From assembly GCA_034044135.1 (NCBI GenBank), contig CP139021.1:5905635-5969634 (forward strand): a DNA stretch of 64,000 nt, in the 5' to 3' direction. Under the pieces are notes generated by a model. The model was not told the DNA's origin. It was given only the letters and a program-made list of their open reading frames with translations, and did no database searches. The translations under genes and the position numbers were made by a program. The DNA comes from Flammeovirgaceae bacterium SG7u.111. Its GTDB lineage: Bacteria; Bacteroidota; Bacteroidia; Cytophagales; Flammeovirgaceae. Shown in pieces: positions 16,430-25,554 of this stretch (position 1 is the first letter of the stretch; each line of letters begins with the position of its first letter).

Positions 16430-17323
16430 CTATACCCCATATTTTCTAGCTCCACCAAAGTAAAAGCGTTTCTTATTTTCAATAATCTCAGCAAAATTTG
16501 CTTCGCCTTTCAGTACTTTTTTACCAAGCTCGTTGAGCTGCAAAATCTCGCCTTCTTTTGCCAGAAGTGGGGCAAGCAAATCCAAATACCAGAAGTACTG
16601 CAAATCACCAAACCCGAAGTAATTTTCCTTCCTGAGCATGCTGCCAACCACTTTTCTTTCAGTACCCAACCCCTCTTCTATCAGTTGTAGCATGTCGGTT
16701 TCCAATTGGTTTAGCCCAGTAGCCTTGTCAGGAAAACGGGTAAAATGGGCTTGGAGCGCAGGAGCGAGGTACTTAAAAACAGCATGCTCTTCCTCTGAAA
16801 ACGGACGGAGCTGCTCATGGTCAGAAGCACACCAGGCCTCCCACACCTTCGCCGCAAAGGCAACATTCTCGCTGGAAAGCTGAGTTCTACTAGCAAAAAG
16901 TTCGGGATAATACCCAAAAGCAAGCTCCCCCAAGCCAAGCAGCTTAGTTGAACTTGGGTGCTCCCCCAAGCAAATGAGGGAAATGGGAATATCTACATTC
17001 AGCGCTTGGCAAGTTGCAAGTGCAGCAAGCATATTTATTTGGCAAAAAAGGTCGTATTCGAACCAAAGCACGAGTTCATCGAACTTTTGCCAACCCGTTA
17101 GTTTATCAAATTCCCCTATGGTTTTTTTTGCATATTCTTGAGCAGGCGTCTCCAGTTGGACCTCAAAAAAATCTTTCCTTTCCGCCCAAAAGGTTATTTC
17201 TCCAGGAGTCGCAGTAGCTTTCCCTTCGCAAAGCATTTCCCGCCAAACCATCAGTTCTCCGGGAGTCGCACTTTTTTTGATAGGCTCTACGATAGCATCG
17301 CCATTGAGGATGTGGAGTTTCAT
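16430..17323 (-). CDS. DUF1835 domain-containing protein
   Basis: A 297-residue cytoplasmic protein beginning MKLHILNGDAIVEPIKKS. The HILNGDA start is the usual opening of DUF1835. Conserved features further on are GELMVWREMLCEGKA, FDELVLWFEYDLFCQINMLA, LAPALQAHFTRFPDKATGLN and QLETDMLQLIEEG, which correspond to the family's C-terminal DUF3658-like helical region. Function is unknown for the family; a nucleotide- or regulator-binding role has only been guessed. An in-frame ATG 10 codons upstream would overlap the HAD gene and is less likely. The start at 17323 leaves a 16-bp gap after the HAD gene, so the two are probably co-expressed. Confidence 0.8.
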   Translation of the reverse strand: MKLHILNGDAIVEPIKKSATPGELMVWREMLCEGKATATPGEITFWAERKDFFEVQLETPAQEYAKKTIGEFDKLTGWQKFDELVLWFEYDLFCQINMLAALATCQALNVDIPISLICLGEHPSSTKLLGLGELAFGYYPELFASRTQLSSENVAFAAKVWEAWCASDHEQLRPFSEEEHAVFKYLAPALQAHFTRFPDKATGLNQLETDMLQLIEEGLGTERKVVGSMLRKENYFGFGDLQYFWYLDLLAPLLAKEGEILQLNELGKKVLKGEANFAEIIENKKRFYFGGARKYGV

Positions 17324-17339
17324 TTTTTTTCTTTTCTGT

Positions 17340-18005
17340 TTAATACAAATCATTCAATCGTTCAAAATCTGCTCCTGTAAATTCGGTAAGTGAGCGAAGT
17401 TGCAAGTCGGCTATGGAAAAACGAGGATCATCAAAATGGGCATGATCAGGTACTACCACGGTTTTTAGCCTACCCGATTTGGCGGCAAGCAAACCTGTGA
17501 AGGAGTCTTCAAATGCCAAGGCTTCAGAAGGCTTCACCCCCAGCTTTACTGCCGTACTTATATACACTGCAGGGTGGGGTTTTCCATACTCTTCATTTTC
17601 CGCAGTGGAAACGACTTCGAAATAAGGGCGGATTCCCATTTGCTGAGTCATTGCCTCAATCAGCATTAGTGGAGAAGATGAAGCCAAACCTATCCGCAAG
17701 CCTTTTTCTTTAAAAAAATGAAGAATCTTCTCTGCCCCGGGCATCAGCTTGCCTTCCCGTTGAATAATGCCTAAAAACTCTTTTACAATAACCCCTTCCA
17801 TTTCTTTAGGCTCCATTCCCTCCCATGAGTGTTTTTTGAACACATAAGCTACCGACTCATCGGTACGCATACCGAATGTTCCTTCTATAATTTCATCGGT
17901 AACTTTTACCCCAACTTTGGCAAACGAAATAGTTGCAGCTTCGCTCCAATGAGGCTCCGAATCGATCAGAAGACCATCCATGTCAAATATTACAGCTTTT
18001 AGCAT
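17340..18005 (-). CDS. HAD-superfamily sugar-phosphate phosphatase (HxpB/beta-phosphoglucomutase type)
   Basis: This 221-residue cytoplasmic HAD hydrolase has motif I KAVIFDMDGLLIDSEPHW (nucleophile and acid/base aspartates in DMD), motif II GLASSSPLMLIEAM (Ser), a Lys in ENEEYGKPHPAVYISTA (motif III, with GKPxP) and motif IV LAFEDSFTGLLAAKSG (acidic pair ED). The GLLIDSEPxW start and a helical C1 cap (about residues 17-85) place it with E. coli HxpB/YniC and beta-phosphoglucomutase relatives. The expected activity is dephosphorylation of hexitol or hexose phosphates. It is followed by the DUF1835 gene and preceded at 22 bp by a long helical-protein gene on the same strand. The substrate is inferred. 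Confidence 0.86.
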   Translation of the reverse strand: MLKAVIFDMDGLLIDSEPHWSEAATISFAKVGVKVTDEIIEGTFGMRTDESVAYVFKKHSWEGMEPKEMEGVIVKEFLGIIQREGKLMPGAEKILHFFKEKGLRIGLASSSPLMLIEAMTQQMGIRPYFEVVSTAENEEYGKPHPAVYISTAVKLGVKPSEALAFEDSFTGLLAAKSGRLKTVVVPDHAHFDDPRFSIADLQLRSLTEFTGADFERLNDLY

Positions 18006-18026
18006 ATACTTAAGGTTGATGTAGGA

Positions 18027-19619
18027 TCATTCTATTTCCTCATCGCTATCTGCCAAAACTGGCAGCGGCTGCTCGGTAATGACCCTCGCTTTTCGCTTTA
18101 CCACTTCCTGCACAGGCACTTTTTCAATTTTGCAGTCGAGCCAAGATACGATGTCGAAATAAATAAATGCCCGCTTTTCGTAGCGACTATTCTCAAGTGG
18201 AAGTAGTTGCGATCGCAGATTTTTAAAACGTAAGATCAATTCTTCTTCCGTCATATCTTTGGTCAGGTTTTTCATAAAACCCAATATGTATTTTTGGAAG
18301 TTATGAAGGTCATCTTTTTTCAACAAAAAACGGTATGTTGCCCGAATATAATAGTCAATCACATCGGTATTACCAAGCTCGTAGTGGCTTATGAGCATCA
18401 CGATGCGGGCAAAGCAGTGAACATCTTCCCTCAAATCAATTTCTTGGGTATTTATCACCTTGTTCAACCAAAAAATCACTTCGTGGTAATTGCTATTACC
18501 AAAGTACAAACAGGCGATTTTGTAGTACATAATTAGCTGGGAATGCTTATCGAGCCGGCTTACATATTTCTCCAAATTGTTGGTAATACGGCTAATCCGC
18601 TCCACACCAACATCAAAGTCCCCCAACATAAAGTATCGGTTGAACTCATGTACATAAATGTATTTGTAGAGCCTTACCAAAATATTTTCGTTCAAATCTA
18701 GCCCTGGTATTTTCCTAACCGATTTTAGCTTTTTGTTGGTTTCCACAAAATCATGATAGAAAAAAAGCTTGTATTGGGCAATCATCAAGTTATTGATCCC
18801 CTTAATGTACATCTCCAAATTCGTAACCGTAAACTCCCCCGACTCTTCAATCATTTCCACCCATTTTTTTGCATAGAAATGTCCTTGTTTAAAATCTTGG
18901 ATAAAGAAACAGTACCCAACTTGCAAATCGTACAAATGAAGTTTTTCCCTGAAAGAAAGCTCCTCTTCCTTAAAATCCGGGAGATTTTCTCTAAAAAAAA
19001 GCTTTATCTGGCGGTAACTCTCCTCGTCCCTAATAAAGCCCACCCGCAGATAAATAGAGTTAAGCTTTGCTGATAAGTTGGTGAATTTATTGATAATATT
19101 AATGCGGTTATTCACTTCCTGTACCTCGCTCACAATTGTATTTACCCGCTCTTGATTTCCCCTTTTGAAAGTATGTCCCATTACCGATTTCTCCCACTTG
19201 TAAATATCAAGTAACAATTCTAACGCTTCAATTTTTTGTGCTTTCCGCTTCGCTTTTCGGAGCACTTCGGCACATTGGTCGTAGAGGCAACGGTTATACA
19301 AAATCACTGCGCTGTCCAATAATTCCCGAATCTCAATTTCAGGATTTTGAGAAGAATAATACATCCGCAGACTTTGTAGAATCTTAGAATAAAGATGTGC
19401 CTTTAGGTTGGGAAGTTGGCTACTTTTAAAAGAAGGCTCTTGGTTTTTAATCCAAGCATCATCTGCCTGGCTGTTCTTTTCTATAAGGTCAAAAAGCCGA
19501 ACAAATTTCTTTTGCCCACCAGCACCCTCCTTGGCCATTAGCAACTTAAAATACCTTTTCTCACTCTTCTTTAGTGATTTAATCAGGCGCTGGAGCTTAT
19601 CAATTTTCACTTTAGACAT
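18027..19619 (-). CDS. Conserved hypothetical alpha-helical (TPR-like solenoid) protein
   Basis: A 530-residue protein with no catalytic motif I recognise. From the start at 19619 it reads MSKVKIDKLQRLIKSLKKSE, then YFKLLMAKEGAGGQKKFVRL. A 19-codon longer frame exists, but its extra residues are AT-rich leader sequence. The body is made of paired amphipathic helices with recurring aromatic and leucine positions (for example EVLRKAKRKAQKIEALELLL, YYKIACLYFGNSNYHEVIFW), suggesting a TPR-like scaffold of a type seen in many Cytophagales genomes. No signal peptide or membrane segment is evident, so it should be cytoplasmic. It is the first of three leftward genes and diverges from leuA across a 211-bp gap. 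Confidence 0.6.
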   Translation of the reverse strand: MSKVKIDKLQRLIKSLKKSEKRYFKLLMAKEGAGGQKKFVRLFDLIEKNSQADDAWIKNQEPSFKSSQLPNLKAHLYSKILQSLRMYYSSQNPEIEIRELLDSAVILYNRCLYDQCAEVLRKAKRKAQKIEALELLLDIYKWEKSVMGHTFKRGNQERVNTIVSEVQEVNNRINIINKFTNLSAKLNSIYLRVGFIRDEESYRQIKLFFRENLPDFKEEELSFREKLHLYDLQVGYCFFIQDFKQGHFYAKKWVEMIEESGEFTVTNLEMYIKGINNLMIAQYKLFFYHDFVETNKKLKSVRKIPGLDLNENILVRLYKYIYVHEFNRYFMLGDFDVGVERISRITNNLEKYVSRLDKHSQLIMYYKIACLYFGNSNYHEVIFWLNKVINTQEIDLREDVHCFARIVMLISHYELGNTDVIDYYIRATYRFLLKKDDLHNFQKYILGFMKNLTKDMTEEELILRFKNLRSQLLPLENSRYEKRAFIYFDIVSWLDCKIEKVPVQEVVKRKARVITEQPLPVLADSDEEIE

Positions 19620-19830
19620 CGTATTTAAAATTGTATAATCAAGCTGGATTTTGATTTTTAACAGCAATTTTAACAAAATGAGTTCAATTTAGAAATCGTA
19701 TTAGATTTTAAATTTTGTTTTGCTAATGAATATACTTCCTCCTACTTTAGAACCCACTATTGCAAAGGGGAATACTTCAGCCAACAAGTACCCTTACGAT
19801 ATCACACTTATTCAAATAGGATTTTTAACA

Positions 19831-21000
19831 ATGAGCGAAAAAGTTGACATTTTTGACACCACCCTTAGAGATGGGGAGCAAGTACCGGGCTGCCGGTTAG
19901 ATTCACAACAAAAATTGATGATCGCCGAAGAGCTGGAATCTCTGGGCGTAGATATTATAGAAGCTGGTTTCCCGATTTCTAGTCCTGGTGATTTCAAATC
20001 TGTAAACGACATAGCAAAACTGGTTAAAAACGCTACGGTATGTGGGCTTACCCGCGCCGTTGAGAATGATATTTTAACTGCTGTAGAAGCACTCAAGCCT
20101 GCCAAAAGACCTCGTATCCATACAGGGTTAGGCACTTCGGATCAGCATGTATTCACCAAGCTCCGTATTAGCAAAGAAGAGGTGATAGAGCGTGGGCTTT
20201 TCGCCGTGAAACTTGCAAAAAAATACGTGGAAGATGTAGAGTTCTATGCCGAAGATGCCGGAAGAACAGACAATGAGTATTTGGCAAAGGTGGTTGAGGC
20301 GATGATTGGCGCTGGTGCCACGGTCGTAAATATTCCCGATACCACGGGTTATTGCATACCAGAAGAATACGGACAGAAAATCCGTTTCTTAAAAGAGAAC
20401 GTAAAAAACATCCATAAAGCAACCATTTCTACGCACTGCCACAACGATTTGGGCATGGCTACCGCCAATTCCATTACGGGTGTGCAAAATGGTGCGCGCC
20501 AAGTAGAATGTACCATAAACGGCATAGGCGAGCGAGCAGGCAACACTTCTCTAGAGGAGGTGGTAATGACTTTGAACAAGCATAAATGGTTGGATTTCCA
20601 TACCGATATAAATACTACCCAAATCTACCCCATCAGCCGATTGATATCGGATACAATGGGTATGTTGGTTCAGCCCAACAAGGCAATTGTGGGAAGCAAT
20701 GCTTTTGCCCACTCATCGGGTATCCACCAAGATGGGTTTATCAAGAACAGGGACAACTATGAAATTATAGACCCTAGGGAAGTTGGAGTGGCTGAGTCTT
20801 CCATAGTGCTTACCGCCAGAAGCGGAAGAGCTGCTTTGCATTACCGCATCAAGGAATTGGGCGTGGAGCTTAGCAGAGAAGAGCTGAATGTGGCATATAC
20901 TGCCTTCTTGGAAATGGCAGACCAAAAGCAAGAAATTCAAAAAGATGATTTGATAAAATTGCTCGATACAAAGCTGACTATAAAAGTAGCTTGGGCCTAA
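19831..21000 (+). CDS. leuA: 2-isopropylmalate synthase, short form without regulatory domain
   Basis: LeuA condenses acetyl-CoA with 2-oxoisovalerate in the first committed step of leucine synthesis. The TIM-barrel motifs are complete: [17 protein letters not shown] (metal Asp and catalytic Arg), [57 protein letters not shown] (HxH metal ligands) and [17 protein letters not shown], then the [12 protein letters not shown] communication region. The protein stops at about 389 residues, shortly after the helical subdomain II, so the C-terminal dimer domain that mediates leucine feedback in long-form LeuA is missing. I start at 19831 (MSEKVDIF); a 37-codon upstream extension lacks conservation. 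leuB, leuC and leuD are not adjacent. Re- versus Si-citramalate or homocitrate activity cannot be excluded entirely. Confidence 0.85.
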   Translation: MSEKVDIFDTTLRDGEQVPGCRLDSQQKLMIAEELESLGVDIIEAGFPISSPGDFKSVNDIAKLVKNATVCGLTRAVENDILTAVEALKPAKRPRIHTGLGTSDQHVFTKLRISKEEVIERGLFAVKLAKKYVEDVEFYAEDAGRTDNEYLAKVVEAMIGAGATVVNIPDTTGYCIPEEYGQKIRFLKENVKNIHKATISTHCHNDLGMATANSITGVQNGARQVECTINGIGERAGNTSLEEVVMTLNKHKWLDFHTDINTTQIYPISRLISDTMGMLVQPNKAIVGSNAFAHSSGIHQDGFIKNRDNYEIIDPREVGVAESSIVLTARSGRAALHYRIKELGVELSREELNVAYTAFLEMADQKQEIQKDDLIKLLDTKLTIKVAWA

Positions 21001-21100
21001 AAAAGGATTAATAATGCAACTATAAATAACTTGAGATTAGACAAATGATGTTTAGCAACTATTTATTTGGCTCCTTAACATCTCAGTTATAACCAGAAAG

Positions 21101-21145
21101 CATGGCGAAGCGCAGAAATGCAGTTTTGCCATGTCTTTCTTTTTT
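21101..21145 (+). terminator. Probable terminator of leuA
   Basis: CATGGCGAA (21101-21109) pairs with TTTTGCCATG (21124-21133), followed by the T-rich TCTTTCTTTTTT at 21134-21145. It lies 100 bp past the leuA stop. Confidence 0.6.
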
Positions 21146-21177
21146 ATAGGGTTTTCAAAGAAGTTCTCTAAACTAAA

Positions 21178-21209
21178 AAACCAGCCTTGCACGAGGCAAA
21201 AGCTGGTTT
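21178..21209 (-). terminator. Intrinsic terminator of guaB
   Basis: AAACCAGC (21178-21185) pairs with GCTGGTTT (21202-21209). Read leftward the stem is followed by TTTTTT, and it lies 26 bp past the guaB stop. Confidence 0.75.
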
Positions 21210-21234
21210 TAGATATTTTCAATAAAACTTTATG

Positions 21235-22707
21235 TTACTTTCTGCTGTAATTAGGAGCTTCCCTTGTAATAGAAATATCGTGAGGATGGCTTTCGGCAAA
21301 TCCGGCAGCAGTGATTTTTGTAAACTTGGCTTCTTGTAGCTCAGTGATGTTTTGAGAACCACAATATCCCATTCCAGCCCTAAGACCTCCAATTATTTGG
21401 TAAATCACTTCACCTACAAAACCTTTGTAAGGAACTCTACCAGAAATACCTTCAGGAACTAGCTTTTTGATATCGTCTTCCACATCTTGGAAATAACGGT
21501 CTTTCGAACCGTGCTCCATCGCCTCTACCGAACCCATTCCTCGGTAAGACTTGAACTTACGCCCTTCATAAATGATCACTTCGCCAGGAGCTTCTTCCGT
21601 TCCTGCAAGTAAAGAACCAATCATGATACTGCTTGCTCCGCCCGCTATGGCTTTCACCACATCGCCAGAGAATCGGATACCACCATCGGCAATGAACGGA
21701 ACGCCTGTGCCTTTCAATGCTTCGGCTACTTCAAATACGGCCGAAAGTTGAGGAACACCTACACCGGCAATTACCCTTGTAGTACAAATACTCCCTGGGC
21801 CTACGCCTACTTTCACTCCATCTGCCCCGGCATCTACCAATGCTTTTGCCGCAGCTCCTGTAGCCACATTCCCTACTATTACCTGAAGATCTGGAAACTC
21901 AGCTTTTACCCTTTTCAAGGCCTCAAGAACTCCTAAAGAGTGTCCGTGGGCTGTATCTATACACACCACATCTGCCCCTGCATTTTTCAATGCACTTATC
22001 CTTTCCATGGCATCTGCAGTAACACCTACAGCAGCTCCCACTCTCAGGCGACCAAACTGATCTTTACAGGCATAAGGCCTATCCCTGTTTTTGAGAATAT
22101 CTTTGTAGGTAATTAGTCCTGCAAGTTTATAATTGCCATCTACTATAGGCAGTTTTTCAATTTTGTATTCTTGCAAAATCTCTTCTGCACTTTCGAGACT
22201 TACACCTTCAGGAGCGGTGATCAAGCCTTCTTTGGTCATGATCTCGCTAACTTTCTTCCCAAGATCTTTCTGGAAACGCAAATCGCGGTTGGTCAAAATC
22301 CCTATAAGGGTGCGCTGGCTGTCTATTACCGGAATCCCACCTATTTTGTAGTCTTTCATGATCCGGTTGGCATCTGCCAAGGTCTCATCTGGACTAAGCG
22401 TGATAGGATCGAGGATCATCCCACTTTGCGAACGTTTTACTTTTCTCACTTGGTCAGCCTGCTTCTGGATGCTCATGTTTTTATGAATGAAACCTATCCC
22501 TCCTTCCAGTGCCATAGCAATAGCCAATTGGGCTTCGGTCACTGTATCCATAGCAGCAGCTATAAGAGGAATATTAAGCTTGATTTCACGAGTAAGAAAA
22601 GTGCTGGTATCTGTTTCGCGCGGGAGAACTTCCGAGTAATTCGGGATTAACAAGACATCGTCATAGGTGAGTGCCTCGTATAAAACTTTGGATGAATTTG
22701 ATGGCAT
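21235..22707 (-). CDS. guaB: IMP dehydrogenase
   Basis: GuaB oxidises IMP to XMP with NAD+, the rate-limiting step of GMP synthesis. At 490 residues it has the standard layout: [19 protein letters not shown] at the N-terminus, a barrel interrupted by two CBS domains (about residues 98-205), then [19 protein letters not shown] and [20 protein letters not shown] with catalytic Cys308. [20 protein letters not shown] and [11 protein letters not shown] (mobile flap region) follow, then [20 protein letters not shown]. All active-site motifs are intact, so a functional enzyme is expected. It is a single-gene unit with a good Bacteroidota promoter upstream (22742-22773) and its own terminator. guaA is not in the window. 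Confidence 0.97.
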   Translation of the reverse strand: MPSNSSKVLYEALTYDDVLLIPNYSEVLPRETDTSTFLTREIKLNIPLIAAAMDTVTEAQLAIAMALEGGIGFIHKNMSIQKQADQVRKVKRSQSGMILDPITLSPDETLADANRIMKDYKIGGIPVIDSQRTLIGILTNRDLRFQKDLGKKVSEIMTKEGLITAPEGVSLESAEEILQEYKIEKLPIVDGNYKLAGLITYKDILKNRDRPYACKDQFGRLRVGAAVGVTADAMERISALKNAGADVVCIDTAHGHSLGVLEALKRVKAEFPDLQVIVGNVATGAAAKALVDAGADGVKVGVGPGSICTTRVIAGVGVPQLSAVFEVAEALKGTGVPFIADGGIRFSGDVVKAIAGGASSIMIGSLLAGTEEAPGEVIIYEGRKFKSYRGMGSVEAMEHGSKDRYFQDVEDDIKKLVPEGISGRVPYKGFVGEVIYQIIGGLRAGMGYCGSQNITELQEAKFTKITAAGFAESHPHDISITREAPNYSRK

Positions 22708-22741
22708 AGCAAATAAAATTTACCTTAGATTATTTGCCGGG

Positions 22742-22773
22742 CAAAATTAGGGATATTCCGGATTATAACACAA
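22742..22773 (-). promoter_or_regulatory. Bacteroidota-type promoter of guaB
   Basis: On the minus strand TTG (22771-22773) is followed after 21 nt by TAATTTTG (22742-22749), matching the -33 TTG / -7 TAnnTTTG consensus of the primary sigma factor in this phylum. It lies 35 bp upstream of the guaB ATG. This is a direct motif match; activity is inferred. Confidence 0.6.
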
Positions 22774-23163
22774 CTATTTTGAATAGTATTTTTAGATAAA
22801 CGTTTTTTTTGATCAAAACTACGCTTAGTAAGCTCTGGATGTTTATTCTTTGGTATTAAAAAGAAGACAGAATAGCTTCCAAACATTTTTGGATTCACAC
22901 TGTTAAGCATAATCTGACTGAGAAGGTTTCAAATTAACTGAAGACATAAACAGTCAAATGTTATAATTTTTTAAAATTCTAAATAAGAGCGAGTAAAACT
23001 CGGTTTTTTAGTTATTTTTGAAATAACAAGGAAAAAATAGGAGAGTGTTTTTGAAGGGAATTTTCCGCCAAAGCTTGTCTTTGATACCAAAATTACATTC
23101 TGAGTTTTATAATTAACCATAAACTGAACATCGATCGGGGAAACCCGGACAAATAAATTTAGT
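22774..23163. other. Intergenic region between divergent guaB and the exported repeat protein
   Basis: About 390 bp of AT-rich DNA with no credible coding sequence. The short frames present carry no signal or domain and lie where the two divergent genes need promoters. No hairpin with a T-run and no riboswitch was recognised. Confidence 0.5.
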
Positions 23164-24408
23164 ATGTTCATTAAGTATTTGAAATACCTATACTTCACAA
23201 TTGTTTGCCTCTGTGCATCACTAACCACAAATGCCCAACAAAACCTGAGTAGCGGCTTTCTCTATGGAAAAGTCACCCTCAATAATGGTGAGCATTATGA
23301 GGGTCAACTGCGTTGGGAAAATGAGCAGGCAATGTGGGGCGATCTTTTCAATGCTATCAAACTTGAACCTCCCTACCACGATGCCATCGACCTTGAAAAA
23401 GTCAGAAGCCAACAAAATAATGATTCCGAATCTGGTTTCGATATGGGCTTCATGAAGCTCTGGGAAGACCGAGCCCCTCAAATAAAATACTACTTCAAAT
23501 GCCAATTTGGCGCTTTGCTCCGCATCCGTTCCATTGACAGCGAAAGGGCCGAAGTATTGCTAAAAGACCGCAGCGCTATCCAATGTAAGAACTTCAAAGG
23601 TGATTTAAATAAAGGGATTTCCATCTTCGACCGAAGTGTTGGGCTTTTGGAGTTCGACTGGGAAACAATCAAACAAATTGATTTTATAAGCACTCCCTCC
23701 AATGTGCGCAGCTCAATAGGCAAACCACTTTATGGCAAAGTCTTGACCAACAATGGTAGCTTTGAAGGCTTCATCACTTGGGATATGGAAGAGCGCACAG
23801 AAGACGACCTGATAGATGGATACATGCAAGGAGGCACAAAAGTGACCTTGCTGATGAAAGATATTCAAAAAATACAATCGGAGCGAGATGGCTCTATGAT
23901 CACGCTAAAATCTGGAAGGAAAGTCTTTTTGGGTAGGCACGACGATGTAGGCAAAGGCAACCACGGAATAGTGATAAGAACCAAGGAGATGGGAAATATA
24001 AAAGTAGCATGGAATAGTTTTATTTCCGTCAAGTTTTTCGAAGCTCCTCACGCTGCCCCTTCCTACGACGAATTCCCTCTGCCTACAGCCATCCGAGGGC
24101 AAGTCACATCTACCGAAGGAAAGTCCTACGAAGGGAGGCTACTTTTTGACCTAGACGAATCAATAGATGCTGAGGTGCTTGACGGGGAAAACGATGATTT
24201 CTCTTATTTCATCCCTTTCAATCTTATTGCTTCTTTGATACCAGAAAATTATAACTATACGCTTGTAGAGCTCAAAAATGGCACTGAACTGCTGCTAGGC
24301 AAGCGAGATGATGTGACTTATAAAAACCTTGGAATACTTATATGGGAAGCGAACAAACAACCCGTTTATATCCCATTCAAAAATGTACGACAGGTTTTAT
24401 TCAAATAG
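23164..24408 (+). CDS. Exported protein with three internal SH3-like repeats, unknown function
   Basis: A 414-residue protein starting with a signal peptide, MFIKYLKYLYFTIVCLCASL followed by TTNAQQ (cleavage after about residue 24). The rest shows a threefold repeat whose units start with a G-K/R-V-x-T/L turn and GxxYEGxLxWDxE. The units are: YGKVTLNNGEHYEGQLRWEN near residue 34, YGKVLTNNGSFEGFITWDME near 195 and RGQVTSTEGKSYEGRLLFDL near 312. Each is followed by a segment ending in an LKNG/LKSG-type turn with G-K/R-x-D-D-V. The layout resembles small beta-barrel repeats, but I recognise no named family. It precedes a LytS/LytTR pair by 76 bp, separated by a 13-bp-arm hairpin, so it may belong to that regulon. 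Function is unknown. Confidence 0.6.
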   Translation: MFIKYLKYLYFTIVCLCASLTTNAQQNLSSGFLYGKVTLNNGEHYEGQLRWENEQAMWGDLFNAIKLEPPYHDAIDLEKVRSQQNNDSESGFDMGFMKLWEDRAPQIKYYFKCQFGALLRIRSIDSERAEVLLKDRSAIQCKNFKGDLNKGISIFDRSVGLLEFDWETIKQIDFISTPSNVRSSIGKPLYGKVLTNNGSFEGFITWDMEERTEDDLIDGYMQGGTKVTLLMKDIQKIQSERDGSMITLKSGRKVFLGRHDDVGKGNHGIVIRTKEMGNIKVAWNSFISVKFFEAPHAAPSYDEFPLPTAIRGQVTSTEGKSYEGRLLFDLDESIDAEVLDGENDDFSYFIPFNLIASLIPENYNYTLVELKNGTELLLGKRDDVTYKNLGILIWEANKQPVYIPFKNVRQVLFK

Positions 24409-24410
24409 CG

Positions 24411-24449
24411 AAGTACAGGTTTCAAGTTGCAAACTGGAAACCTGTACTT
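24411..24449 (+). repeat. Hairpin with 13-bp perfect arms between the repeat protein and the kinase gene
   Basis: AAGTACAGGTTTC (24411-24423) is perfectly complementary to 24437-24449, with a 13-nt loop. It starts 3 bp after the stop at 24408. No T-run follows, so it may be a weak terminator, an mRNA-stabilising structure or a repeat. Confidence 0.55.
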
Positions 24450-24484
24450 CCACCTAGAATGATTGATAAACACAGAAGAATACA

Positions 24485-25519
24485 TTGGCGAAAATCCTAA
24501 AAAAAATATTATTTCCGCTGCTTTACCTTATTGGGCTGCTTGTATACTACTTTGAGTTTTGGCCCGACGAGGAAACTGCTTCGGCTATCTTTTACATTGC
24601 CGCTTTTTGGCTGGCATGTGTCATTTTTTTGCTTTGGATAGGAAATTATCTTATTTATTCCCTACTCAACAGGGCTCTACCTTGGACAAAAAAAACACTC
24701 GCTAGGTTTTATGTCCAGCTTGCCTTGAGCGGAATTTACTCGCTCTCTTGCGTAAACCTTACGTATTACCTCTTCAAAACAAACTTTACCGAGCTCCCCC
24801 CCGATTCTTATCAGCTTACATTACTCAATATCTATGGCATTATTTTTACCCTACCCGTCATTTCAATCCAGTTTGGGATTTTCTTTATGAACAAATGGAA
24901 AAAGGTGGCAGTAGAGAAAGAATCGCTCGAAAAAGAACGGATAACCACGGAACTTCTAGCACTCAAAAGCCATATCGATCCCCATTTTTTGTTCAACAAC
25001 CTCAACATCCTTTCTTCGCTCATAGAGCCTGACAACGACCCGGCCCTTGCCTTTCTCGATAAGTTTTCGGAAGTATATCGGTATGTGCTCAAGAGCAAGG
25101 ACAGTGAGTTTGTGACGCTCGATAACGAACTTGGGTTCATTGAAGCCTATTTTTTTATATTGGAAAAGAGGTTTGAAGGACAAATGAAAATCAACTATAA
25201 GGTAGACGATAAGTACAAAATGAGGCAAATACCGCCACTTGCTCTCCAAATGCTCATTGAGAATGCATTGAAACACAATAAATATTCTTACAAAAGACCA
25301 CTGACCATCGATATATTCACCAGCGAAGATGGAGAGCTGCTCACGGTAAGGAACAACTTCCAGCCCAAAGAGCAAATTGGGTCCCAAAAACATGGCGGTT
25401 CGGGCTTGAATAACATTCGCAAACGGTATGAGCTTGTGTCCAATGAAGAAATTGAAGTGGAAAAAACGGAAACCCATTTTAGGGTAAGCATCCCTCTCAT
25501 AAAGCTTGTAGAAGCCTAA
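24485..25519 (+). CDS. LytS-family sensor histidine kinase
   Basis: This 344-residue membrane kinase has four hydrophobic helices in the first 135 residues, a coiled linker (KVAVEKESLEKERITTELLA), then the HisKA_7TM/His_kinase (PF06580) box LKSHIDPHFLFNNLNILSSL. His167 in PHFLFN is the expected phospho-acceptor. The ATPase domain has PPLALQMLIENALKHNKYSY (N box) and GGSGLNNIRKRYEL (G box). The first codon appears to be TTG at 24485, because the next in-frame Met is about 130 residues on, beyond most of the membrane region. It is followed after 35 bp by its LytTR response regulator. No extracellular ligand domain is visible, so the signal is probably sensed in or at the membrane. Confidence 0.88.
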   Translation: MAKILKKILFPLLYLIGLLVYYFEFWPDEETASAIFYIAAFWLACVIFLLWIGNYLIYSLLNRALPWTKKTLARFYVQLALSGIYSLSCVNLTYYLFKTNFTELPPDSYQLTLLNIYGIIFTLPVISIQFGIFFMNKWKKVAVEKESLEKERITTELLALKSHIDPHFLFNNLNILSSLIEPDNDPALAFLDKFSEVYRYVLKSKDSEFVTLDNELGFIEAYFFILEKRFEGQMKINYKVDDKYKMRQIPPLALQMLIENALKHNKYSYKRPLTIDIFTSEDGELLTVRNNFQPKEQIGSQKHGGSGLNNIRKRYELVSNEEIEVEKTETHFRVSIPLIKLVEA

Positions 25520-25554
25520 AATCCGACCTGTTTCCTGAGCTAAATTTGAAGTGT

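Noticed and set aside
24832-25500. Several leftward reading frames of 70-173 residues opposite the histidine kinase gene
   Set aside because: They are shadows of a gene with strong family motifs on the plus strand.
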